Source: a virus. From it: a stretch of 22,529 nt of DNA. Below are positions 1 to 9,000 of this stretch, one piece after another (positions within the stretch are counted from its first letter, which is position 1; each line of letters opens with the position of its first letter). Below the pieces are notes generated by a model. That model was not told the origin of the DNA, did not search any database, and saw only the letters and a program-made list of their open reading frames with translations. The stretch is taken from IMG/VR virus record IMGVR_UViG_3300025641_000046, positions 1 through 22,529 of that record, one strand, 5' to 3'. The position numbers were made by a program, and so were the translations under genes.

Positions 1-200
1 CTATCGTAATCCGTTTTACTCTTGGGCGTTAGTAATTGAGCTCCATCAAACAACTCAATTTCTGTACCAGATTCTGTTGCATCCAATTGTAAATTTCCAG
101 CAACCAAAGATTGAGTAAAGGTATGGTTCTCGTTACTCAATATTGGAGTTATTGCGTTTGAACCCTCCTCAACAATAACAAGAGTTATTTTGTCAGAAAC
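1..200 (-). repeat. Fibre direct repeat, copy 1 (cut by window edge)
   Basis: Bases 1-200 match 709-908 with a constant offset of 708 bases (236 codons, in frame). The first 125 bases are identical, 127-143 are identical and 166-200 are identical; differences cluster at 144-165. The encoded segment includes SNENHTFTQSLVAGNLQLD and TEIELFDGAQLLTPKSKTDY. Because the identity runs up to base 1, the repeat probably continues to the left of the window. Confidence 0.95.
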
Positions 201-3200
201 AGCACTTATATTACCCTGTGGATTAACGCTGGCAGTGACAGTAATTTTTGTCAAGCTTGCATCTTGCAAATTTGAAAGGTTCACAGAAACAGAAGAGTTA
301 TCGTCTGCCGTTAAATTAAGGCCTGGGATATCAGATTCAAACTCTAGATCCCCCCCTGTATTTTGAACATCTGCGGTTATAATGATTGTTTCTGTACTTG
401 TAGAAACTCCGTATTTATCAACTTTGAAAATTTGAGAATCTGCACTCAACCTAACAGATGGCGCATGCAATCCAGTTTTAGAAACACTAAAAGTTTGCTT
501 TTTAACTATCGGACCAAACGTTTCACCATTTTTCTTGGTTCCCTGAATAGTAAAGGTTGTTGATGCGGAAGTTAGGGAATGATCAGAAATAGTAACATTG
601 TTGTATTCGATTTTCTTGTTGACAACAGGTATCGTAGGGGTAGGGTCATGGATAATTTCATTACTACTTAAAGCGGTTACATAATAATGTCCAGTTTTAT
701 CGGTCAGACTATCGTAATCCGTTTTACTCTTGGGCGTTAGTAATTGAGCTCCATCAAACAACTCAATTTCTGTACCAGATTCTGTTGCATCCAATTGTAA
801 ATTTCCAGCAACCAAAGATTGAGTAAAGGTATGATTCTCGTTACTCAATATGGCGCTCACCTCATTCGAGCCATCCTCAACAATAACAAGAGTTATTTTG
901 TCAGAAACGGATCCGCTCGACGCAGCAGCAGCAGTAGAGGCGGTAATTTTAACAGAGTCTAAGTTATTACCAATCAACTCACTTGCTTTTATTATGACTT
1001 TTTTGTTTTGATTTACATCTCCATTAATTTCAACATTTTGATCATCATAATCATATATTTTTACATTAGCAGATGAAGAACTCCATGATATTAACTGATT
1101 ATTATTTTGAACATCTACACTAATTTCAATATTCTGAGTTTCAGGTAGCGCAACCCCGTATTTATCTACCTTAAATACTTGAGAGCTTGCGGTTAATCTC
1201 AGAGATTCCGCGGCTTTACCATCCACTAATCTTGTAATAGAAGCTTTTTTCTGAAGGTCAGAATGCACACTGCTTACATATATAGTAATAAATTCAGAAC
1301 CATTATTGTTTGCATTAATATATTCATTAAATTTTGCAGCGCTCAAGCTTATTGACGAAGACTTTAAACCATTGGAATCATTCAAAACTTGATTCCACTC
1401 AAACCCATCTTGATCTAAATCGTCAAGCCTATACCAATCATCGCCGAGGTGAGTTACAGCATCTACAGTTTGACCAACAGGTACAATAGATTCATTATTT
1501 TCATCTTTAATTTTTATCAATATATGACTTGCGGACGCAACCGATGAATTTCTAAACGTTAAATCTATAGATACATCCACCTGACCTTGGTCGAGCTCAA
1601 ATCCATCTTCTGTTTCAATATAGCCAACAACACTAGAACTTAAATCTATATCAACAAAATCATAATCTTTATTATTTTTTTGTCTTAGTCTTCCCCTGAT
1701 TGTCAATTCGTCATCCTCAAACGAAAGCCCTCCCTTTCCCTGCTGAAAAGCAAAACTACCATCTCCACTTAAAACAAATCCATTAATGCTTTGATCAAGA
1801 ACTCCCTGCTCAGATTCGCTAAATTGTAACCCACTAAATCCCACGCTAGCTATAGACCCGTATTGATCTGAATTACTTCCCCCGCTATGAGTTATTTCTA
1901 TTTTATGACCCTTGATTTGCCCTGCGGTTATTTTGTCGGCAGTCAATGTTTGTATTTTTGCATCAGTTATAGCTGCTTCAGAAATTTGAGCAGTACCAAT
2001 AAGTGCATTAGCAAAAGCGTGATACGCCAGCGTGTGTCCTGCGCTACTATTTTTAGCAACAATAAAATCACCATCATTAAATTGTTCTAGCTTATCAAAT
2101 CCATCTGAACCGGCGGGATGAGTATTACTACCACTATATTCACTAGAATCATAATCCCACCAAACATAACCTGAATTTACATAACTTAAACTACCTGCAG
2201 ATATATCGTACTTATCTCCATCTAGCCACACATCATGCTGCGCCCAAGATAACGTTCCCGCGTTATAATCAAAAGGGTCAGAAGGGTCAAGAGCTATTGT
2301 GTTTTTAAATTCTGTGGTTATATTTTTTTGAAAATCAACAACATCTGTTGTTTGAACACCCCCAAGTTTAAGCTCTAATCCCTCTACATAATCCGCATTA
2401 GGGTCAGAGCTCCCAACAAACTTACTTTTATTTCCTGCTTTATCTACAGCGCGAATCCAAAAATAACCAGTATCACCTTGGTTACCAATATAAGAAGTTT
2501 CAACGCTAGGAGAATTTGCGGGAACATTAAAAATACTTGTTGCATTCGTGATTGACTTGCCTGGATCAATAGCATCTAGAGGTATATTTTCTGATGCACC
2601 AATTGTGGATTTAACATCACCAACAAACCTCCTATATCCAGAATTGTCATCAATAGCCCAATCTTGACTACTGTCTTGTAATATTTTTTCATCACTCAAC
2701 CAAATCTCATAGTGACTCAAATCATTTGGAGGAATATCTATTATTCCATTGCTTGATACTTGGGATCCAGGCATACTCCAATTTAAAAAATATGTAGTAA
2801 AAGCAGTGTCTCCATTAAAGTTTAAAACTGGCCCAGGTATATCATCTTCGGTCAAACTTATAACAGGCCCGGGTATGCCATTCTCGCTTCTATTTGAATA
2901 ATTACTAGGAACAACTTTAACTTTATCTTCTATTTCGTATAAATAGCCGCTACCAAAATCATCAAATGGCAATATCTTATAAAAATATCCAGCCTGCTCT
3001 TCTATTCCGTTCACTATATTAACTGGCGGGTTATCAATTATTTCATTTATATTAACACCAAGCACTGCATCCGCTGCACCCAAAACTGTTTTTACCAAAG
3101 TCGAGCCAACCTCATTCTCAGACATAAAAGGTAAACCCTGATCGTTAAGTATAGTAAAGTCGGATTCGCTTGATCGATACAAATTAACTCGAGTAGTTTT

Positions 3201-6011
3201 TTCTCTTATGCCTTCGTCTGTATAATTGTATCTAAATTTTACCTTGGTAGCTTCCGAGAGTGAATCCACGGGTGTTATTACCTCTTTATTAAATCCATCA
3301 TCAGTAATTACCGGGGCATAATTAATTGCTGTGCGTCTTTTTTTATCTAATATATTTCCATTGATATCTATTATACCAATTTCTATACCAACGCTTCTTT
3401 TTCCACTTTCAGGAATACCGACATGTTTAAATACAAAATTATCATAATTAGTATTATTTTCCCATACAGGCTTCCACTGAGAAGATTCATAAGAAGAGTT
3501 TATCGACAAGCTTGAGTTTGTATAAGCCTCAATTGGGCCACCCACGGGATTGTCTCTTATGCATTCATATACAGAGTTGTTATTATATACAAAATCTCCG
3601 CTCGTATAATTTCTGCTCAAGTAAGAAGAGAACTCTCCTATATTCTGACCATCGCTTGTATTTGCCCAAAATTCAGATGAATCACTTGGAATCTCTCCAA
3701 TAGTTGAAGACATTCCGCTCCACACATCATTTTGATATACAACAAAATCTCCTTTATTATATCTTTTTTCGGTAGACCAATTGGATACATTAAATTCATA
3801 AGCAGGAACAATAATCTCAAAAAATTCTTGAGCTTGAGCAAGAATTAAAGGACTTACTTTTTTCCAATTCCCCCTGTCTTGATTTGGGACGCCCACACTA
3901 GAAGTGCTTATCAATTGATAATAATCACAAGACACGTCATTAAATGCAGATAGTACACGCCATTTATTTGAATCAACACTCGGAACAGTTGATTCACTAG
4001 AACTTATATCAACAATTGCGCTATAAATACTTCCCTCAAATAACACTCTGTCGCTCGCATCATAACTTTTATTTTGATCAAAAATTTGAATATTTATACT
4101 TGGCGCTACAACAATATCCCCAACAGTGTAATTATCATTCTCACTATATAAAGCAAAGCGACTTGGACCAAACTCTTGAATGCAATTTAAAACATTATCT
4201 TGATATGTAATTTTATCACCAACAACATAATCATTGATTCTAGACCACTCATCGTATATAGGTTGAATACTATTTGTATCAATTAAGGACTCATATAATA
4301 AATTATTTTTCGCGAGTACAATATCCCCAACAACATATGAATCATTAGAATCATAATCTTGATAATTACTAACATATCCACCATCTTTATATATTTGATT
4401 ATTTAGGTCTCTTGTATATAAAAAAGAACTGAAATTTCTTGTACTTGGCAAAGAAGCACTGATTGTTGTATTGCCATCTTGATCCTCAATTAAAGACCTT
4501 GAATTAAATCCCTCAGTCAATCCGGTCAAAAATGTATTTGTGTCAACATCAAAAAGAGAACCACTTATACCAAGTATCACTGGAACATCTGTTGGAGATA
4601 AAGGAAATCTATATTTATCTATATCTACAGAATTATTATCTTGATCAAGCACATCCCAATTAAATAAAAAATCGTCCTCTTGTTCCCTGAACTCTATCTG
4701 ACTCAACTTTAACTCAGAGAAAAATCCTTTTAATTCAGATCCATCAGCGCCTTTCTCAACAAGTAAATTTTCAGTCAAATTAAAAACAGGGCCCCCGCCA
4801 TAATTATCAAATCCTTGTAATTGATAATAATACGAATATTTCCAATCTTGATCGAAATTAAAAGTAAAAGAATTTAAGTCAAAAGACTCGTAAATGTAAT
4901 CAATCTGATCACCAACCAACAACCAATTCGAATCATTGCCCGGATCAGCAGAAGAACTTTGTCGAGTATGAGAATTGACGCATTCATAAACAAGTCCATC
5001 TGAATATAAAACCATATCTCCCTCAAAATATCTAGATCCAATTGTAAAGTCAAAAACCCTTGCATTACTTACTCTCTCTAAATAATCTTGAGAAGCAAGC
5101 AAGTCTTTGTTATCATATATTTGATACTCAGAAGGCGCACCCAGCAATTTAATATTAACGCCCGAATAATCAGTATCACCCTCCGCCCAAGAAAACGACA
5201 TTCTAGACGAAGACAATGATTCACTAAAATTAAATATTGTGGGAGCGTGATTTTTTGCATATATCGTACCTGTTGAAGTTGAACCAAAGTAATCAACAGC
5301 CATCACATTTAAATATATATCCCTAGACAAATCCAACGAATCAAACGTATCAGAACTAATATTAAAATTGAATTGCTTATAATTATTTAAGATATCACCT
5401 ATATTACCTGGAGCAGTATTTAGATCTGAAGACAAAGAAGTTGCGGCATCGGACAGTGGGTCTAATTGAGAAAAATCAATTTTTTGACCGTCATCAAACA
5501 ACTCAACCCTAAATCCAGAAAACATTGAATCATTTATCAAATCATAATCAACAACTTGACCTTCTAAAGCGTGACCTATTGGTGGATTTAATTTCCAAGA
5601 AAATGAAACCTCTCTATCTATATACTCAGAGTCAACAATCAATTGATTTGAATCTGAGGAGACAGACTTTTTAACACTAGCTCCAATTTTACTATCTTCG
5701 GGTAAATTATCGACCCGGATATTAGCGAAAGAAAATGTTCCATTAAACCTTGGAGGCTTAACATTTATTTTTTGTCTAAGAAATGAAGACCTAATACCAA
5801 CCAAATTTTCTGCAAATAACTTTACATCAAATTCACCATAATTACCCTCTAAAGATATGACCTTACTAGCTACTCCGCCCACAAAATCAACAAGGGTGTC
5901 TCCTCTTCCTAAATTATGATCAAAGGAATAATTTTTAGAAGTGCCAATAATTTGGTACGTTGCATCCAAATCGTTGATTATAAATTCTATTGATATTGCA
6001 GTGGATAACAT
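1..6011 (-). CDS. Giant tail fibre, C-terminal half of a split J protein (3' end outside window)
   Basis: The frame is open from an ATG at 6011-6009 to the left edge: 2003 visible residues, C-terminus missing. The first ~320 residues look like fibronectin-III-type beta-sandwiches. Between ~322 and ~851 lie about six short modules of the form Y-x-x-GD-x-V...vY-x-C...P...W (for example around 742-786 and 797-851) that resemble CBM5/12 sugar-binding modules. Another FN3-like domain ends near 1203 (WIRAVDKAGNKSKFVG). A segment around 1345-1364 (AAITDAKIQTLTADKITAG) is typical of the trimeric central region of J-type tip proteins. From ~1630 on there are Ig-like repeats with a 236-residue period. 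The gene starts 3 bases after the hub protein's stop, in the same frame and without a Shine-Dalgarno site, so its translation probably depends on the upstream gene. Role: host recognition at the tail tip. Family assignment is by motif and context; the frame itself is certain. Confidence 0.88.
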   Translation of the reverse strand, partial: MLSTAISIEFIINDLDATYQIIGTSKNYSFDHNLGRGDTLVDFVGGVASKVISLEGNYGEFDVKLFAENLVGIRSSFLRQKINVKPPRFNGTFSFANIRVDNLPEDSKIGASVKKSVSSDSNQLIVDSEYIDREVSFSWKLNPPIGHALEGQVVDYDLINDSMFSGFRVELFDDGQKIDFSQLDPLSDAATSLSSDLNTAPGNIGDILNNYKQFNFNISSDTFDSLDLSRDIYLNVMAVDYFGSTSTGTIYAKNHAPTIFNFSESLSSSRMSFSWAEGDTDYSGVNIKLLGAPSEYQIYDNKDLLASQDYLERVSNARVFDFTIGSRYFEGDMVLYSDGLVYECVNSHTRQSSSADPGNDSNWLLVGDQIDYIYESFDLNSFTFNFDQDWKYSYYYQLQGFDNYGGGPVFNLTENLLVEKGADGSELKGFFSELKLSQIEFREQEDDFLFNWDVLDQDNNSVDIDKYRFPLSPTDVPVILGISGSLFDVDTNTFLTGLTEGFNSRSLIEDQDGNTTISASLPSTRNFSSFLYTRDLNNQIYKDGGYVSNYQDYDSNDSYVVGDIVLAKNNLLYESLIDTNSIQPIYDEWSRINDYVVGDKITYQDNVLNCIQEFGPSRFALYSENDNYTVGDIVVAPSINIQIFDQNKSYDASDRVLFEGSIYSAIVDISSSESTVPSVDSNKWRVLSAFNDVSCDYYQLISTSSVGVPNQDRGNWKKVSPLILAQAQEFFEIIVPAYEFNVSNWSTEKRYNKGDFVVYQNDVWSGMSSTIGEIPSDSSEFWANTSDGQNIGEFSSYLSRNYTSGDFVYNNNSVYECIRDNPVGGPIEAYTNSSLSINSSYESSQWKPVWENNTNYDNFVFKHVGIPESGKRSVGIEIGIIDINGNILDKKRRTAINYAPVITDDGFNKEVITPVDSLSEATKVKFRYNYTDEGIREKTTRVNLYRSSESDFTILNDQGLPFMSENEVGSTLVKTVLGAADAVLGVNINEIIDNPPVNIVNGIEEQAGYFYKILPFDDFGSGYLYEIEDKVKVVPSNYSNRSENGIPGPVISLTEDDIPGPVLNFNGDTAFTTYFLNWSMPGSQVSSNGIIDIPPNDLSHYEIWLSDEKILQDSSQDWAIDDNSGYRRFVGDVKSTIGASENIPLDAIDPGKSITNATSIFNVPANSPSVETSYIGNQGDTGYFWIRAVDKAGNKSKFVGSSDPNADYVEGLELKLGGVQTTDVVDFQKNITTEFKNTIALDPSDPFDYNAGTLSWAQHDVWLDGDKYDISAGSLSYVNSGYVWWDYDSSEYSGSNTHPAGSDGFDKLEQFNDGDFIVAKNSSAGHTLAYHAFANALIGTAQISEAAITDAKIQTLTADKITAGQIKGHKIEITHSGGSNSDQYGSIASVGFSGLQFSESEQGVLDQSINGFVLSGDGSFAFQQGKGGLSFEDDELTIRGRLRQKNNKDYDFVDIDLSSSVVGYIETEDGFELDQGQVDVSIDLTFRNSSVASASHILIKIKDENNESIVPVGQTVDAVTHLGDDWYRLDDLDQDGFEWNQVLNDSNGLKSSSISLSAAKFNEYINANNNGSEFITIYVSSVHSDLQKKASITRLVDGKAAESLRLTASSQVFKVDKYGVALPETQNIEISVDVQNNNQLISWSSSSANVKIYDYDDQNVEINGDVNQNKKVIIKASELIGNNLDSVKITASTAAAASSGSVSDKITLVIVEDGSNEVSAILSNENHTFTQSLVAGNLQLDATESGTEIELFDGAQLLTPKSKTDYDSLTDKTGHYYVTALSSNEIIHDPTPTIPVVNKKIEYNNVTISDHSLTSASTTFTIQGTKKNGETFGPIVKKQTFSVSKTGLHAPSVRLSADSQIFKVDKYGVSTSTETIIITADVQNTGGDLEFESDIPGLNLTADDNSSVSVNLSNLQDASLTKITVTASVNPQGNISAVSDKITLVIVEEGSNAITPILSNENHTFTQSLVAGNLQLDATESGTEIELFDGAQLLTPKSKTDYD
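709..908 (-). repeat. Fibre direct repeat, copy 2
   Basis: Second copy of the block at 1-200. The DNA around it (909-1416 against 201-708) is only distantly similar: the shared protein motif KVDKYGV lies at about 400-425 and 1147-1170 but is out of register by 13 codons. The near-identical block is therefore an island inside a much older, diverged Ig-like tandem repeat. Confidence 0.95.
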
Positions 6012-6017
6012 TTTTTA
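6009..6017 (-). other. In-frame TAA-AAA-ATG junction between the J hub and the giant fibre
   Basis: Read on the minus strand the sequence is ACT TTA TAA AAA ATG TTA TCC. The stop of the hub gene (6017-6015) and the start of the fibre gene (6011-6009) are in the same frame with one AAA codon between them. No purine-rich ribosome site other than the A run lies upstream of the ATG. The run of six A residues makes a base-calling problem conceivable, but a length error there would shift the frame rather than create this stop. Confidence 0.9.
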
Positions 6018-9000
6018 TAAAGTTAAATCAGTTACAACCAGATCTTCTGGGCTCTCAGGAGCATCCATGTCTGCTTGTGGAGGAATTGGAGACCTAGGTT
6101 TTCTAGATACACCTTTTTTATCTATAAAATCAAACTTAGATGAGTTATACTCAAGACCGGTAACTTCAAATTGATTTTCAGCTATCTCCTTTACATTAAG
6201 AACCCTAAATAGTTGACCCTCTAAGTTCCGTTGTATTCTTGAATCCGGGCCAATAATGTAATAAACACTACCAATACTTTCCTGCCCCTCAAGTTTCTGA
6301 AAATCTGAATATTGAATTGAGTCTAATATTGTTTTTTCGCTCGAAGAATTCACAATTTCAACCGCATTTTCATTTACATACACAACCGACCATCTATTAT
6401 TTAAAGAAGAATTAAAAGAAGAATTGGAAGAGTTTACATTTTCTATATATAAAGTATTATTTCCCTCTATATCCAAACCATGTCCGTCAAAAAACTCAAT
6501 CAAAACAGAATCTTCTCCCTGAACAGAATCACTTGAGGACACAGAGTGAAACTCTTTAATTCCAGAAGTGTGATACCCAGGATTTTCATTAAAATCAATT
6601 TGAACATCAACAACCTCCTCTTGATTAAAATCTTCAGTAATTACATCCTCAACTTCAATTGAATCAACAAGAGACAAATAATAACCATATTGATTTATTC
6701 GAACAACTGGTAATAATTTTGAGTCTCCAAGTTGGTACATGTCTCCAATTAAAAGTTGTTTTTCTTGTGGGTTTTCGTATACAAAAAGACTTTCAATAAT
6801 CTGTTTTGCGCTTGATGCATATTGTACAGCAACCCACTTATTTATACTTAAAACATACCAATAACTATCTTTTATAATATTGTTCGTCCAGAACCATCCA
6901 ATATCTTTTTCAAAAAGCCACATCTGATCAAGATTAGAAACTTTCGTTCTCAACTGCTCGATATACACCCACTCCAATGTTGGACTAAAAATCCATTCAT
7001 TATCTGCAGAAACGAATCCTAAAAAATCTGATTGAAGAAATTCTTGATTTTGCTGTTCCTGGGCACCCACAATCTCAAACTGCTCCTGAGTCCAGTCAAC
7101 AGAATCTCTTGTTCCAATCAGTCCTTTAATTGAATATGGAGCTCCTATATGTATTTGATTTAATGCGTCTTGTAATTTATCATTATTTTTATACATAAAA
7201 TAGTGGTCGCCGCCTTTATTTAAAAACCTATCTTTACCAATATCAAAAATATTAACAGTATCCTCTGAGTTGAATTTATATATTTTAAAAGTATGCTTGG
7301 TTAGATCGGTAACTTTATATATAAAACCTTCTTCAATTCCTCCAGGCAAAATACCCTCCGAAACAAATGCTATTTCCTCTGCTTCATCAAGGCCATGATT
7401 AAAAGACTTTATTATATTTGTGTTAGTGTCAACAGTAAAGTCTTTTTTGTAGTTTATATTAGTTATGATTGTTTTTGATTGTTCTATATTTTGTGCATTT
7501 ACGGTTTTAATTGAACTTACCGATCCATTAAATCTTAATATTTGAGGCGCACTCACAGATTCAATTTCAATATCCTGATCTTCTTCTGTATTATGAATAT
7601 TATAAGAAGATACCCGTTCTTTCATTAGCGAATTATTCTCACTACTCAAGCCGCATGAAATAGCTAATTCTATATTCGACACACTAGGACATTCTTTTAT
7701 TGATTTATCTATTACTAAATACGGAGACTTGACCTCAATTCCTTGCCCATCAAGATTATATTCTCTACCCTCATAGACACCCAAAACTCGCCCGCTTTTA
7801 TCTCTACCTGCTCGATACTCATCGGAAACCTCAAATACAGAACCTGGAATCAAGTAACCAGCTTCTTGACCAGCGGTAAACTTGATTGTCTCTGTTTCTA
7901 GTTGAGATGTAAATAAAATCCATTTAGCTAATCTTCTCGCCTGGGATTCAGAAGTTATTCCAAATCCAAGCGTTTCATTCTCTATATACCCAAGTTTTCT
8001 CATAGCTTCCGGATCTTCTTCATAAACCAAATCAGGTTTAAAATTTTTATGTTGATTATTAAACCTAACCATTGATGCCGTCACCCTTTTATTTTTATTC
8101 ATACCTGAATACATAAAACCAGTTTTAGAGACACTCGAATTATTAAACATCATTACAGGCTTCTTATAAGCGTCTTGGGTCGCAAAGATTTTTCCTCCAG
8201 CATATGTTGCCATTCCTCTAAAAATAGCAGTCATAGAATTTATCATATCTAATGCTTTTGACTTATCAGTAAGATATATGTTGGTAGAAAATCTATTTTC
8301 TAAAACGGGATGGTTTACTTGCACAGCGCAAGCTCCAACCACCATAGAAGCCCCAGAATTCTCACCAATGAATTCAGCTCCACTTTTTTCAAAAGTTGGC
8401 CCCGTTACAAGTATTTGTCGAGTCTGAGGATTGGCAGAAAGAACAGTTCTTTCTTCAACAATATACTCTTTTTGTCGCTTAGCAGATCGCATTTTAATTA
8501 TATCAATTTGTTCATTATTCAATCGCTCGTTTTTAAATGAATGCTGATATAAGAAAAATGCAATCTTTTTTCCCCTGTAAGAATCTCCTTGACCAAACTC
8601 TAATTTAAAAATATCATTCTTATCTAATGAATTATAGTTTTTTGATTGATATTCGCCACTCTCATTGATATCAAAAAAGCGATCATCTACAGTGACATGA
8701 AAAGCCCCAGACTCCCCACCCTGGCCATCCCATTTATTAAAGGTCTCAAAAGGCCTAGGGACTCCATTGTGAGTATCAAAAGGATAATCAGTTTCAACAA
8801 GTTCGTCGCAATATTTAGCTACTTTATAAAGTTGCCACTTATCAACATTATCTTGGCTCAAAGCATATTTACCAAGACCATACCTAACATTAGTTAACAG
8901 ATCATAAAACACCCAAGCCGGATTATCTGTCCACCTTTTATTTTCATCAGATATTGTATAAATTGATTGGCTAGATGATTCCTGCCCTTTAAAAAGTCCA

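Noticed and set aside
4874-5296. Two short minus-strand frames in a second frame of the fibre
   Set aside because: They are shadows of the continuously open fibre frame, with no start signals of their own.
6015-6017. Reassigned TAA codon
   Set aside because: Other genes in the operon end naturally at TAA in places where the next gene starts at once, so TAA works as a stop here.
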